Assembly: GCF_905475395.1 (NCBI RefSeq)
Contig: NC_058338.1
Span: 71,559,435 to 71,623,434, forward strand
From: Chrysoperla carnea
Taxonomy: Eukaryota; Arthropoda; Insecta; Neuroptera; Chrysopidae
Direction of reading: 5' to 3'
DNA: 64,000 nucleotides
Position 1 is the stretch's first letter; each line of letters starts with the position of its first letter. This document shows positions 44,434-57,208 of the stretch, in pieces. Both the position numbers and the translations under genes were made by a program. The notes beneath the pieces were generated by a model, which saw only the letters and a program-made list of their open reading frames with translations, was not told the origin of the DNA and ran no database searches.

Positions 44434-45934
44434 CAAAACCTGCAAAGAGTTTTTCCATAGCTTTTCTTCTTTTTTATTTTCTATTTAATTTTTAAAATGT
44501 ATTTTTTCCGAATAATGCATTATGAGTTGAAAGTTGTTTAAATATACCAGTTTTGCTGACAACAAATGTTAGTACCTATCTAGTGTTGAAACTTAGGGCT
44601 GTTACTGCCACTAAAAAGAGTATATTGGATCATTTTCTTTTTGTTAATGCGACACATTATAAATTTATATACAAAAATAAAATACTGTTGTCAATCTTAT
44701 GAAAAATTATCATGTTTTAATAGCAAGTTATGATAAACGAACTAAAAGTAAAGACAGTTTTTTTCGTTCAACAAACGAATTAGAAATGGCGATTTCTTTA
44801 CTCTTTTTGACAGAGATTTTATTATAGCTTGTCTAGATCAAAGTAATAATTTGTTAGGTTATAAATCTACCAAATTATCACAAAAAATACATCTTAATTT
44901 AAGGAAATTTCCTCCAAATTAGGAATGCTTATTCATTTACTCTTTTTATATCTAGATCAAAGTGCGTATAAGTGAAGCTATTGTACAATTATGAAAACGG
45001 AGTCGCAAGAACCTTGATTGTCGGAAAAAAAGAAAGGAAGGGTCTTATAGAATAAAATAACTCTTTCTCAGGCAACTTTTCCAATAAACGTGTGAAGCGT
45101 ATTGTTGCAGCACTAATTTTGTATCAGTTCAACTTCATGTTAGTAAATAATAAAACTAATTTCAAAATAATTGCTTGACTTTGCAATTAATTCTGAATTA
45201 CTCCAAATGGAATATCTATTACTGTGTTGAAGTATGAGATGAAAATTTCTTCTTGCAAGAAGATTTCTAACGAGAAGCTACAAAATTGTTAAGAATATTT
45301 AGAATGGAGTCATTACCTACCCGTGGGTGATGAAATTGTACGAATCCACTTATAACAGAGAGTCTTGAATATTGTGGAGCTTTCGTGATATTTCTTGGAT
45401 TTAAAAGAAGAATTCAGAGAGCCCAAAGTGATTATTGAAACAATTTCTGAAAAATAATGTTTAAAAAATTTATGAACCGCACAACGACACCATGCACTAC
45501 AACGTTCGATTTTTATATAACTTAATCTAATCCTTAACAGATTCGGTAATGAACCTAAGATAACCTTGAAAAAATAATTTTTGATAATTGAAGCACCCAG
45601 ACAGTGCTGAAAATATTTTTTTTTGTATTTTAACTACAAATATCCTTTTTATATTTTATCATTTCCAAAAATATTGTATCTCACATAATAAATATTACAT
45701 TATCGATACGTATTAAATGTCTTACCGTATTGTACACTAATGGGTTTGAATAATTTATATCATTTTTTTTACCATAAAAATTTGATAATGGAAAGAAAAT
45801 TTTTTGGAAAAAATTATATTGAAATCACCAATGATTTTAAGAGGTAATTTTTAACATCTTTCAGAATGTGTAATATACTACTTGAGGATCGATGTACTCA
45901 TCACAGTGTTTACGATTGTAGCAGCGACAGAAAT
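44434..45934. other. Unassigned spacer
   Basis: No gene is supported. A phrase of some complexity around 45290-45470 has no continuous frame. Confidence 0.35.
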
Positions 45935-46248
45935 ACAGAATGTTCGATTTACATCTAGGCATATAACGCATCACGAGTATGACAGAGTTCATGCGTCAAT
46001 GCATCTAAGTAAGAGGTATTATAGGTGTTATATGAAATTGCAAAAGAAACTTGTATCGTGGCTTATCTATTGTAGTTCATCAATTCAACTAAGAAATTCC
46101 CACTCTCCAAGCGTCTTACAACTATCTCAACGCATATCGAAGTTTCAACACATTTGTATAATAACTCTCACTTAGATGCATTGCTTAGCGCATGTATTCT
46201 GTCATACTCGTGATATTTATATGCCTAGATGTAAATCAAACATTCTGT
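45935..46248. repeat. Imperfect inverted repeat (about 75-base arms)
   Basis: The left arm 45935-46007 (ACAGAATGTTCGATTTACAT through ATGCATCTA) is inversely repeated at 46173-46248 (TAGATGCATTGCTTAGCGCA through ACATTCTGT) with about 85 percent agreement by eye. Pairing continues weakly inward (AAGTAAGAGGTATTATA against TATAATAACTCTCACTT). The open frames at 45882-46175 and 46176-46358 are products of the two arms. It could be a MITE; no target duplication was identified. Confidence 0.62.
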
Positions 46249-47064
46249 ATATTTTACAAATAACAAAATGGACCAAAAGCCCGAGGCGTACTGAACTTCG
46301 TTATTTTATAAAAGCTGAGAGTTTTTCTGTGTATGTCTCCTGTATTGGTGACAGGTAAGGACGATCCCCGAGTATAGAGTTTGGATGAGAGTGGCTTTGG
46401 CAGGTAACAGGTGATCTAGCATAAATATTCTTAGCGTAAAATAACAAAAAAAATCCTGAATATCAAGGGAATTCGGAATCGAAAATTTAAATATGTCAAA
46501 CTTTCGTCAGATTGTGTTTGTTTTCTCCGAAACATATTTTTACTTTAACCTTTTAGTTAAAAATTGTTTTAAATGTTTAACAACTAAGAATAAAATAGTC
46601 AAAAGCTGCGAGTTTTAGTATAGCGAGTAAAATAATATTTCTGTTACCAGTTTGCACGTTTACAAATAAAATATGTTTATATATTATTTTCTTAAGCAAT
46701 TTTCTTTTAAATGATCTCAACCAAAAAAATGAATTAAATTCATGTAGAAAACTCATTACAACGTTAGAAAGTAAAGAAATATAGTAGATTATTTATAAAA
46801 CTATGCGGTGTTGTTAGTAGTATGAACCTTATCTTTTATCTAGAATACAGACTGATTCATTCTTAACTTTAAATGTATAAAAAAAGGATTATAGACTTAT
46901 ATTGTAGACTCGTAGACAGTTTATTTGACGAATACATGAGTAGTTCTGAAACTATAAGGCATCGTATAGGGTTTTGGGTAATATCATCACTCGAACAATC
47001 AACAAAGGAACCCTATTTTTGCAGTTTTTGGAACAATATTAATTTAAATAACGAGTTTTATCAA
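46249..47064. other. Unassigned spacer
   Basis: The 73-codon frame at 46873-47094 runs into the family G element and has no support. Confidence 0.35.
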
Positions 47065-47822
47065 TTCCAAAACCATTTAATCTATTATCGCTAAAAGCTC
47101 GTTTTTTAGTTAACCAAACAAAAAATAATCTAAACAAAAGTTGCCTATAAAATTACCTAAACAACAGTTTATTGATAGGGGGCATCTTCTTCCGAAATTG
47201 GACCTAGTTCTCCGGGTTGCTTTAATATTCAATTCAGATCCTAGAAGGTCGAATTGCACTTTAAATTATAAAGCTGATCTTCATAAAAAAAAACCAACAT
47301 TTTTTTAGTTAAAACATTTTTTCGAAAATCGTCAGCATTTTTTCGAAAGAAAATACAAAAGCTTAAGAAAAGTTTTTTGACAAAAGTTATTAAAGACATT
47401 AATGGTCCGTCGTCTATGTTCTTATCTTTTAAGTGCAAGTAAATTTTCTAGGCCATTTGAAGATCAAGATTCAATGACCTTGAAACTAGAATTTCAGATC
47501 AAAGTTACAAACACAGACGAATGTCCTTCACAAGTTTTGGCATAAGCATTTTCTGTAGCTAGCGAGTTTTCTTTAATGACATATTTTTCGAAAAAATATA
47601 AGTATTAAATAAAAAAATTTAGTTTTCTTTTGTGAACCAACTTTCTAATTTAAAGTGTTATTCTATCTCTTATCTTTTAGAATCTGAAAGCAACCAGGAG
47701 ACCTAGGCCCAATTTCAGAACATTATGTTCACTATCAAACTCTGCAACTTTTGTTTAAGTTTTTTTTTGATTGGCTAGCTAAATACGAGCTATTAGCCAT
47801 AATAGATTAAAGTGGTCCCCTC
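47065..47822. mobile_element. Family G palindromic element, copy B
   Basis: The right end reads ACGAGCTATTAGCCATAATA and AGTGGTCCCCTCTG. The left end has TTAATCTATTATCGCTAAAA and CTCGTTTTTTAGTTAACC. Between them are blocks shared with copy A: CTAGTTCTCCGGGTTGCTTT, GATCCTAGAAGGTCG, AAAGTGTTATTCTATCTCTT. It is about 120 bases longer than copy A, the extra being mainly a middle section with TTTTTCGAAAATCG-type inverted phrases. Confidence 0.65.
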
Positions 47823-49849
47823 TGTTTAAGGTAATTTTGACCTTATTGCAAAACTTGGGGGTGTTTGACGATTGGATGCATAATTTCTAAGAAATATCGT
47901 ACAAATTGTTAAAAAACCGAACCAAATTTTGATTGAATTTATTTTTAATTTGCCGTTTTGAACAAAAATTTAATTGATTAATATAATTTGTAACAAAAAA
48001 ATACGACCATTTCGAAAATCTTACAAGCATTATTGGTTACCTGTAAAAAAATAAATATGTATGATAGACGATTTGAGTTTGAAAGTATCTACACCATTCG
48101 CTTGTTGTGTTTTCTATTATTGTGGTCCTTCTTCTACAAACAACTATTTCTACTTTGATTTGATGTTAATCAATCACTAGGTAATAGAAATGCATTAAAT
48201 TTATTCTATATTCTTGTTGGTGGTCGCGGTCGGTTATGAATGAAAATATACATAAATTAAGTAAGCATTAAACCGAACACCGAATACCGAACCGAACTAT
48301 AGTAGCTAAACTAGTGAATGTATTGTAATAATAAATGAGTAATCAGCTACCTACACACTACTTGAATATCTAATCATATTTTCTATTCTACTATAAAATC
48401 GTAAATAATTTACGAAAGTAAACAAACGTTTTATGTGAAGAAAGATGGTGGTATGTACTGTTCGAAAGATAACATAATTTTAGAGTTTATTTCTAGTAAG
48501 ATGAATCAAAATATTATATAATCATAGAATCATAAAGAAGTTTCGTTTTGAAAAACGGAATACAATTTTGACGACAATCATATTTTTTATTTGACACCTA
48601 GATACGGTTGTTACTTGGGTGTGATTAAGAAATAAGATAGAATCCTTTGATGTTGAAGAACTTCATTGTTTTTAAGATTTTTTTTCGAAGATTGCAAAAG
48701 ATACTCCCAAAACGACTCTGTGCAATTTCTGATCACTTTATTTGGATAAAAACTCCCTGAAATGTTCTGAAGAACTAGTAACCATCATCTCTATTAAAAT
48801 AAATCACGTTTACATTTATGTTAAGTTAGGTTATATTTAAGTTTGAGAACGTTAATTTGTGGAAGTTATTAACATTAATTAAACACAACATAGTGAGACT
48901 ATTGTTCTGAAGAAGACTAACAAGTCGAAATGTACATAAACAAAATATTTTGATAGACAAAATCTTAAATAAAGTGGATTTTAAGCAACTAAAATGTGTT
49001 TAATTAATTAAGGTTATATTAGCTGTCCACGAGAGACACACTTAGGCAATAGGGTTCACTAAGATATCATATATGTGTTTTATCACCTTTGTGCTGATTA
49101 GCTCCTGAATTACTTTGAGAGACAGACCTTCATGCATATACCAAGCACTACACCAGTCCATCACAACCATTAATTAAATTAACGTTTTGTAAAAGACTAG
49201 GTATATCTCGTACGGATGTGGTGATGCTTTACGCAACTAAGCTACAAGATTTGACCCGTTTACGTTAATATAACGAAAACCCTTTAGCAAGTTCTCGCCC
49301 CCATTTCTCAAACTAAACCTTTAAATGCACGGTTTTTATTGAACTTAAGTTCTCTGACTATACAGCAATATTCTCTTCAAATTGTAAATATTTCCTTAGA
49401 GTCAAGAAATGGGCACATTGAGTTATAAAATATATGTCTCAGTTTTAAAGTTCAACCTATATAGAATAGTCTCTATCTGAGTGTTTCTCACATGTTGATA
49501 GAAAACTTCCAGTTATTTTCTAGAAAATTATACATTTTTTTATTTATCTGCAAAACAATTTTATATAACATAACCGTAATTGTAAACTTTGAAAAGAATT
49601 TTAAACGGATGTACGTGTAAATAAGTATAAGTTGTTAGAAACTATTTAGGGCGGCTACAGTATTTTGTGACCCTAAAAAAACTTCCCTGACAACGTTCTT
49701 GATTCTTTAATAACTTCATGATATTAAAATTATATAGAGTACGAAGGTGAAGTTCAACAACTTTAGTTTTTTGCAAATAAAGCTTTTCTAACTGCTGGAA
49801 AAAAGACTGACAATTTCTGTCTATACATTTAAACTGCTTTGTCCTGAAT
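47823..49849. other. Unassigned spacer
   Basis: No gene is supported. A less AT-rich section at 49020-49330 (with CGAGAGACACACTTAGGCAA and TCTCGCCCCCATTTCTC) has stops in all frames and no recognisable protein; it may be an old repeat. Confidence 0.38.
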
Positions 49850-50240
49850 GACTAATTGACGGATTAATGCACAGCCTAAACCGCTGATTGTAGAGACCTG
49901 AAACTTGGAGAGTGTATTTTAGTATGATGTAGGTATCCGATAAGAAAGGGTTTTCCGAAATTATACCCATAAGGGGATGAAATAAGGCAATGCAGTTTGT
50001 ATAAAAATCCGTTATTTTTTAGTCCACTACTTTAACCCATTTTAAAAATTCTTTCACCTAAATGGCTACATTGTCAGCAAGTAGCACAGGTTATATTTTA
50101 TTTAAAAAAAAAATGTGGGTTCGGAACCAAAAAATTAAAACCCATTAAATGGGAAACGAAATGGGAATTAAGGGTAAAGGAAGAAAAGGCTATAACGCGG
50201 TGGCCTTTTTTTAAAGTTGAAATTGCCCAGCGATACGGGC
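49850..50240 (+). mobile_element. Helitron-like repeat fragment
   Basis: TTGACGGATTAATGCACAGC and CTAAACCGCTGATTGTAGAG open the fragment. GGAACCAAAAAATTAAAACC (shared with family F), GGCTATAACGCGGTGGC (shared with family H) and CCCAGCGATACGGGCGAGTC (compare CCCAGCGAAGTGGGTGGGTC in H) close it. It looks like a diverged relative of family H combined with family F ends. Confidence 0.5.
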
Positions 50241-50598
50241 GAGTCATTGCTACTTGCTTATAAAATCTTTCTTTACAATGGTGAAAAACGGAACTGCTAC
50301 TACGGAACTATGGAACATTTCTTACAAATAAAAGAATAATAAGAATTTTTTTATATAAATTTTAACTCGAATAAATGGTGGAAGCGCATTTAAATTATGT
50401 AATGGATCCCATATTTTTTAATTTGTTTGAATTAAATTCATTGTTTAGTTGCAAGAATCCTAACGAATTTTTGTCAGTATTTTTTTCTGCTTTAGGGCTC
50501 GAGTGTTCATGAAAGGTCATGAAGAAAGCAAATGAGATTCTTTAATATACCTTTATAGATTAATCATTTTAGATCAAAAAAGGCTAAAATGAAGAATT
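50241..50598. other. Spacer with family F phrase
   Basis: AATAAATGGTGGAAGCGCAT at about 50371 is the family F phrase. Nothing else is recognised. Confidence 0.4.
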
Positions 50599-51459
50599 GT
50601 ACCTCAACCTATCCGGCCAATTTTTTTTTTAAATGTTCAGGAAGGTCCATATTTCAAAATCTACATCTAACTTCCTGCCGCTAGAAAGTTTTGGTTTTCG
50701 CTATGGGCCAAATTGGCCAATCATTAGAATCCACTTATGAGGTGATTTTTGAAAATTTCAAAACCTTGAAAATATGCAACAAAATAGCCCAGAAACGTAC
50801 ATTTGGAAGTTTGATCGTTCGGAAGTTTGAAGTTTGATCGGATCGTTGATAAATATTCTGAAGTCAGAATTTCGATATACTTCCCCCCTCCGGGGGTAAT
50901 TCACCCCACTGGTGCAATTTCAATATTTACAGAAAATCGCAGTGTTAGGTCAAAGAAGGGCAAAAAACCCCATGAAGGTAAATCCCCGTTCTAACTTAAA
51001 ATTAAATTGTGATCAGTGACTCCAAAAACCCCTGAGGATAATTATTTGGCCCATTTTGTCGAATATATACAGAATCCTGCTGTTTTTTACCAGCGCGGGC
51101 AAAGAACCCCAGAAAAGGGGAGTATACATACTTTTTTCATCCATTTTGTTAAATATTTACAGAATATTACAATTTTGGACCAGCGAGATAAATTACCCCG
51201 TAAACGGGAGATTATATCGAAATTCTGATTTCGGAATAATCATCAAAGACCCTGAAAACCCTCGAGTATACGTTTCTGACCCATATTTTCAAGGTTTTAA
51301 AATTTTCAAAAATCACCTCATAAATGGATTCTAATGATTGGTCTAATGGGCCCATAGGAAAAACCAAAACTTTCTAGCAGCAAAAAGTTAGATGTAGATT
51401 CCAATATATGGACCTTCCTGATCATTTAAAAAAAAAACTGGCTCGATAGGTTGAGGCAC
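50599..51459. mobile_element. Foldback element with internal tandem units
   Basis: Inverted ends: GTACCTCAACCTATCCGGCC (50599) against the inverse complement at 51459. Arms of about 210 bases pair through CAGGAAGGTCCATAT, GAAAGTTTTGGTTTT, CAATCATTAGAATCCA and GGTGATTTTTGAAAATTT. The middle (about 50810-51265) has three related units, each with ATATTTACAGAA- or ATATATACAGAA-like text (50926, 51064, 51154), then an AGCG- or AGAA-containing stretch and a CCCC..GGGG hairpin-like phrase. Spacing is 138 and 90 bases. The 70- and 92-codon frames there follow the units and are not supported as genes. Confidence 0.65.
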
Positions 51460-51710
51460 AAAAAAATTCTCTATAAAATGTTAAAATGACACGACTATTA
51501 CCACTAAATGCATTGTGAATTTTTAGATATGTCGTAATAGGTATAAATATACTGCTTAGATTTTAGTATATTAGACTTATTTAGTATACTTACTTAGGAA
51601 ATGTGACAACACCGGAATGGGTGGTGATATGGAGAGAGCAGCTTTTTTAAGTTCTGGGGCTGGAAAAATTTTAATGCCTCCGTCAGCTTAAAATGTATTT
51701 ATTCTCGGTG

Positions 51711-51889
51711 TTTTTCTTATTCTAATAAGAATATAATCGATTATCCTATACTGTCGATTTAAGTCCAAAACAAAAAAGTTGCGTGTCTGTAATCTGAAAT
51801 TTTATAGAAAAACACACTGATTTGTAGAGTTTGGGATCAAAGTGGACAGTATCGGAGAGTCAATAAATTTCTTATTAGAATAAGAAAAA
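51711..51889. repeat. Hairpin with 20-base perfect arms
   Basis: TTTTTCTTATTCTAATAAGA at 51711-51730 is exactly inverted at 51870-51889. Each arm is itself nearly palindromic (TTCTTATTCTAATAAGAA-like). Pairing continues inward imperfectly (ATCCTATACTGTC against GACAGTATCGGA). Confidence 0.6.
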
Positions 51890-51966
51890 AGCAGATGGCT
51901 CTATCGATATCATTTTTGTAAGACCTGAGTGCCCAAATAAACTTTTGACTTGTTGCAAATGAGATA

Positions 51967-52594
51967 AAACAAATTAAAACAAACAATTGACTGAGTTAAT
52001 TGTTGAAATACCATGCATAGACAGTGTTGACGACTCTATCACATTACACATACAAGTCACACATACATAACTAATAGCCCCATATAATTCATACTATACA
52101 ATTTACGCCTTATTTGCGATCTCACGGGTAAACAGTGATGTTTACGAAAAAATGTTTCAATCAAAAGTTGGTTATTTTTTTATAAGTAAGGAATATTTTT
52201 TACATTGAAACTTTTGTTCTATCTCCAACGGTTTACAAAATGGGTCCTACGGACTCTTGACCCAATTGACCTATGTTGCTCATTTACGAACTCGACCACA
52301 CTTTTTACTTCCTAGTATTAAAAATTGTACAAATTTCAGCTTGATATATTTTTAATTTTTGAGTTTTCGTGTTGACAGATAGACGGACAGACGGACAGAC
52401 AACCGAAAATGGACTGTGTGATTTTATAGATTTTTATAGATAATTAGGCGTAAATTGTATAGTATATATTATATGGGAATATCAGTTATGTATGTGTGAC
52501 ATTTATGCATATGTAATGTGATAGAGTAATCAACACTGTCTATGCATGGTATTTCAACAATTAACTCAGTCAATTGTTTGTTTTCACTTGTTAA
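51967..52594. mobile_element. Family A element with both ends derived from the 5' end (snap-back)
   Basis: The left end is the normal 5' start (AAACAAACAATTGACTGAGT, then ATACCATGCATAGACAG). The core and GACAGACGGACAGACGGACA array follow to about 52410. Instead of the usual 3' end (TACATGGTATAAAAA), the element then gives the inverse complement of its own first 150 bases: CGTAAATTGTATAGTATAT, GGGAATATCAGTTATGTATG, CTATGCATGGTATTTCAACA, AACTCAGTCAATTGTTTG, ending near 52594. The TGCAT variant (instead of TGTAT) is present in both arms, so the duplication is recent or gene-converted. Confidence 0.78.
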
Positions 52595-53439
52595 GTATAA
52601 ACATTAATTTACTTAGAATAAACAAACGTTTATGTTATGTATTTACATATTACCACTTGTTTTTTAGTTCCTATTATAAAAGCTTATTACATAAAAATAT
52701 AAAATGCATTATTTTCATCTAAAGATAAAAAAGTGTACATAAACTAATGCATTAACCCCATTCCCCTACCCCCAAAGAATAAAAACTAATCATTGGAAGC
52801 CAAATACAAATTTAAAAAAGTTTAATAAAGTCATAGCTATAAATGTTATCATATTTTCATTTCATAAATCATTCCATTTTCGATGTCAATGTTTTTTATT
52901 TGCAAATGTATCCACATCCATCCACCAGAAGTGCATCCCTATAACGTAATATACGACAAATAATATTTGACAGAGATATGTCTGTCTGAATGTATAGTAA
53001 AAGGTACACTGTTAAAAAGTTTCTTTTGCAAGTTTACAGGAAATAAACTTCCAAATAAAACAGGTGAGGGTGAATCATTCTCATGCTTCTACCACAAAGG
53101 GAATTGAAAATGTTTATTTGGACAGGATTAAAGAATAAGTATCCATTTTTGAGTGAATGCTAGGCATAATGTTATCAGTGCCAAAAAGTATGTGTATCTC
53201 TTAAACCCCACCAAAATATTTACGTGCTACAAATTTTCGGACATTTTTCAGTTTTTTACCGAATACGCTAGCGTAGCAACTCCGTTTTGCTCAGCTTTAC
53301 ATTACCATCATATCACCATCGAAAATTTTTCGGAGTATTTTCTAGAAAACTTTTTTTCTTCCATAAGGGTCATTTGTTGAAGCTATCTACAAATTTTCTT
53401 CCATCTGTTTTTTATGTTTTTGGAGAAAATAGACACAAA
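52595..53439. other. Unassigned spacer
   Basis: No gene is supported. The 75-codon frame at 53153-53380 has no motif. Confidence 0.38.
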
Positions 53440-53560
53440 AATGATTTTTAAAAAAAATTGTTTCAAATAAAAGTTGTTTATTTTTTTATAAGAAACGTTT
53501 TTGACATTTAAATTTTCGTTCTATCTCAAATCATTTCTGAAAACCATGTAAATTTTCAAG
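53440..53560 (+). mobile_element. Family A fragment
   Basis: It shares only a core segment: TTTCAAATAAAAGTTGTTTA, TATAAGAAACGTTTTTGACA and TTCGTTCTATCTC. Both ends are gone. Confidence 0.45.
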
Positions 53561-53744
53561 CATGATATCTCACTATGGCTTCAATTGTTTCAAATTTAAT
53601 ATACTTGCAAAGTGATAGTAGCTACTAAAGATAAATATTGCGGGAAACGAATTCCGGACTTTGCACTATTACGATGGACGCTCAGACTACCAAGTTGTTC
53701 TGTTGATTGAAATTAGAAATTAGTTTACTTTTTTAACCACCGAA

Positions 53745-54035
53745 CTCAAAAAGGGGTGATTTAGGTTTGACTGCTATGTGGGTTTGACTGTCTATCTGTT
53801 TGTCTGTAGTGTCGTAGCGCCTAAACGTATGAACCGATTTTGATTTTTTTGTTTTTGATTTTGATATGTTTCTAGTGCGAGTTTAGGATTCCATACCAGG
53901 AACAACTAAAAAATAAGCCTTGATCCTCAAAATCGGTTCAGTTTTGAGAAGGCTCTAAGGGAAAAGGTTTTTTAATGGAGAGTGTTCTTAGATATGTTTT
54001 TTGGGGTTTTTTAATTTTTTATGCACTTGCCGTAA
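53745..54035 (+). mobile_element. Family E repeat, copy 3
   Basis: TTTGACTGCTATGTGGGTTT, CTGTCTATCTGTTTGTCTGT, GTCGTAGCGCCTAAACGTAT, TGAACCGATTTTGATT, TCCTCAAAATCGGTTCAGTT and GGAGAGTGTTCTTAGATATG follow the order seen at 42200. The GT run before the (GTCY)n tract has decayed. Confidence 0.62.
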
Positions 54036-54569
54036 TATTGTTATAATTTTTTTAAGAAAAAGTATACAAATTACATTTTTGTTAAACAGTGTATGTGTTT
54101 TTATTGAATATCTATATGAAGCGAAATGTCACTATGAATGCTGTTAGTTGACTGTGAAGACAAATGGATCTTTAAGTTCAATGCATATCCGATGACGACG
54201 AGCATCAATGTAACGAACACGTTACCTAAACGTTAGTTCTTATACAACTACACAACGCTTATTCATCCATTTAAACTTTTCACATTTAGTGGGCGTTAGA
54301 TATATCATCGAACCCAATAGTACTAGTACTACTCGTTCATTGGGTGTTCCAAAAAAAGTTACGGCACTACCTGTATATTTATCAACATTGATTTCAATGC
54401 TATAATAATTTCTTATACGGACTTAAAAAAGTAAAACAAAAATTTAATAAATAAGTACTTATGAAAACCATCACGACTAGCTGCTTTTTTTAAAAAGGCT
54501 CCTTGGAATAAAATTAAGGGCTGCAAGTTTCGGGAAACTTATTTCAATAATTTAAATTAAATATTTATT
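54036..54569. other. Unassigned spacer
   Basis: No gene or repeat recognised. Confidence 0.35.
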
Positions 54570-54830
54570 ATTAAGTCAAATTCAACAACCAATGGTACAA
54601 CAATTCAAACCCAGCTCAATGGCTGTTATGAAAAATTTTCAATTCTTTACATGTAAATGATATAGTAAATGTCAAATTAAAATTATTGAAAAATAGCTAT
54701 TAATTAAACTTGTTGCATTTTAAATTGTGAAAATAATACACGAAATTGTATAAATAATATTTTTTATATTTAAATTCACATACTTATTTTTTGATAGAAA
54801 ATATTATTAAATTTTCAACGTAAGCCATAG
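54570..54830 (+). mobile_element. Family J repeat, copy 2
   Basis: It shares GGCTGTTATGA, TCAATTCTTTACATGTAAAT, TGTCAAATTAAAATTATTGA, TATTAATTAAACTTGTTGCA and TTAAATTTTCAACGTAAGCC with copies at 40065 (inverted) and 57835. The CATGGTAGGTAC end is missing. Confidence 0.55.
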
Positions 54831-56087
54831 GATTATACGTCCACCCAAAGAATAATATGACGATTACAATTATTACAACTTTTTGAATATATGTTATATC
54901 TCAGAAATTGTATTCAGAAATTTTTTATAGTTAATTATCTGATCAACAATTTTTGTCTGAACTAATTTTATGATAAAACCTACCATTTTGAAAAGCATGA
55001 AAAATCCATTTTTGTGACCTTTGACTCGTAAGTAAATTTTTTTTCGGTATCGGATGAGCTGGGTGGCTATGTTCCTAAATTTTATTGGAATATCAAACTG
55101 TTGATGGCAAATAATACACAAAAAATTGGAGAATTAAAAATCAATATATAACAAGATATTCATATATTTTCAGACGTCGCGTTGAACTGGGTACTTTCAA
55201 TACTAAAAAAGTTATATAGGCTTTCAAAGTCACATTTAAACTCTTAGACACGCTTCTAATTTTATATCAATGACAGATAGATGGACGTAGAGACAGTCAG
55301 ATTTATTACCTACAAAGAATTATGTAAACCTTCTTGTCTGAAGGTAGAATATAAACCACTAACATACTTGATAAATTAAAATCTTGTCACATCCTGTGAT
55401 TCATAATAAAACTACACATACAATAAAAGTTTAGTATTTCGCTACTACTAGTAATTTCCTTGTTTGTTAGTGTTGCATATCTTATATCGCGTAATGGAAT
55501 GCGTCATTTGAGCAACATAGCAGTTGACTGACTATTTCTAATTTAATGATAAATTGCAGGTGATGTTACCTACACCTGAATAGCTTGGATAAAGATAAAG
55601 TTTATAATGTTTTATGCAACTAAAACATCATTTTATTCAGATGTTTATATGTGTTACGCGACTTAAGTTTTAATTAATTTGTATTTATAACTAAAATCAA
55701 ATTCGGATTAGTGTTTGAATATAACATTTCACGATTCGTAGAATGTAAATCACATTTTATAATTTAGAATCAAAATTATAATATCCTAATTTTGATTTTA
55801 AATCTATGAAAATCATCTTGGAACCCTCTCGATTTATTTATACTTCAAATTTTTATTACTTTATTTTATATTTTTATTTTAGCTTCCAAAACGAAGACAA
55901 AAAGAATTACAACTTTTATTCTTATCATCAGTCTTTTTTTCAGGTTATATTGGTTCCAAATCCTGGTCGCAATCAAATTTGAGCTAATTAAATGGCTTCT
56001 CTAAGTTTGGAGGATTTAATGGCTTTTCTAAGTTTGAAGTTTTTTGACAGTTTACTGATGACAGCTATTTCTTGTATTCGAAATCCA
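54831..56087. other. Unassigned spacer
   Basis: No gene is supported. The minus-strand frame at 54894-55121 has no motif. Confidence 0.36.
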
Positions 56088-56120
56088 TCAATTGACTGAG
56101 TTAATAGTTGAAATACCGTG
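56088..56120 (+). mobile_element. Family A 5'-end fragment
   Basis: Only CAATTGACTGAGTTAATAGT and TGAAATACCGTGTA are present, isolated from any core. A short GAATGTCAGTGTTGAATGTCAG duplication follows at about 56130. Confidence 0.45.
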
Positions 56121-57208
56121 TAAAAGAGTTGAATGTCAGTGTTGAATGTCAGTTGCTACATCTAAAGTAGCAAAATTTTTGATTATTCGCGAAACCGTTA
56201 AACCAAAAATACTTTTCATTATTTTTCTTCAGCGAAAAAAAATTTTTTGTTTTTGATGTTAAAATCCTCCAACACATTTAATGAAACACGTTAACATTCA
56301 CAAAAATATATGGTACGAAAATTAATATTTTGACATCGCCTTGCGTTTTGAAGTTATTATAATTAAAAAAATTTATAGCTCTTATTTGACCACAATTTGA
56401 TATCAGCTTTTTCTCACATAACCCGATCATCTTATTCAAAATAAGTAATCAACCTCGGAATATAACGGAATAAGCTAATTTTTTGTACAAACCTTTATTT
56501 TGATAGTACAAATGTTTCTCAAAAGTCACAAATGATCACGCGTACGCGTTTCTCAAGGTCTCGAAAATCAGTTTTTTGTAAATATCTCGTTTTTTTTTTT
56601 TTATTTCAATCGTATTAGCATTTATTATAAACGTTGTAGAAGATAAAATTTTCTACAAATTTTGCTAGAAATTCTTTTTAGGAGGTGTTGCGCTCAGCAT
56701 TACATACTTTAGTTCTGGGTCAATATTTATAAATATAAAATATTAAATAATTATTTAAGTAATATTTAATGTATAATTATGGAAAAAAATCGCATAATAG
56801 ACTGGAATTTACGATTAACCGTATTTATTACACAGTTTATTCACTTAATTATCGATTAAATACTACTTTAATAATTTTTTAATACCATATATTTAAAAAT
56901 ATTGACGAGTAACAGTATAATTTGAAATAAGACACATGTTTCTTGTACACTTAGTACAAGTTTACATTAAATATCAAATATCAGAAATTGATCCCAATCA
57001 TTGATGAATATAATGAATATATATTAATAAACCAATTATTTGCCAGGTGTAGAATAGATGCTATACCCTTTTAATAGATACCAATTAGAATGTACAATAA
57101 ATTAATTAAATATCCGGTTCATTTATGGTATATGGTTTTAAAATATAGAATAAAAAAATATAATAAAATCAATGAAATATTGAAAAAAATAAATTCCATT
57201 AAGTTTGT
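56121..57208. other. Unassigned spacer
   Basis: No gene or repeat recognised. Confidence 0.35.

Noticed and set aside
45882..46358. Two adjacent ORFs of 97 and 60 codons
   Set aside because: They run through the two arms of an inverted repeat and have no protein-like features.
49020..49330. Possible decayed coding segment with lower AT content
   Set aside because: Stops in all six frames and no motif; I could not support either a gene or a known repeat.
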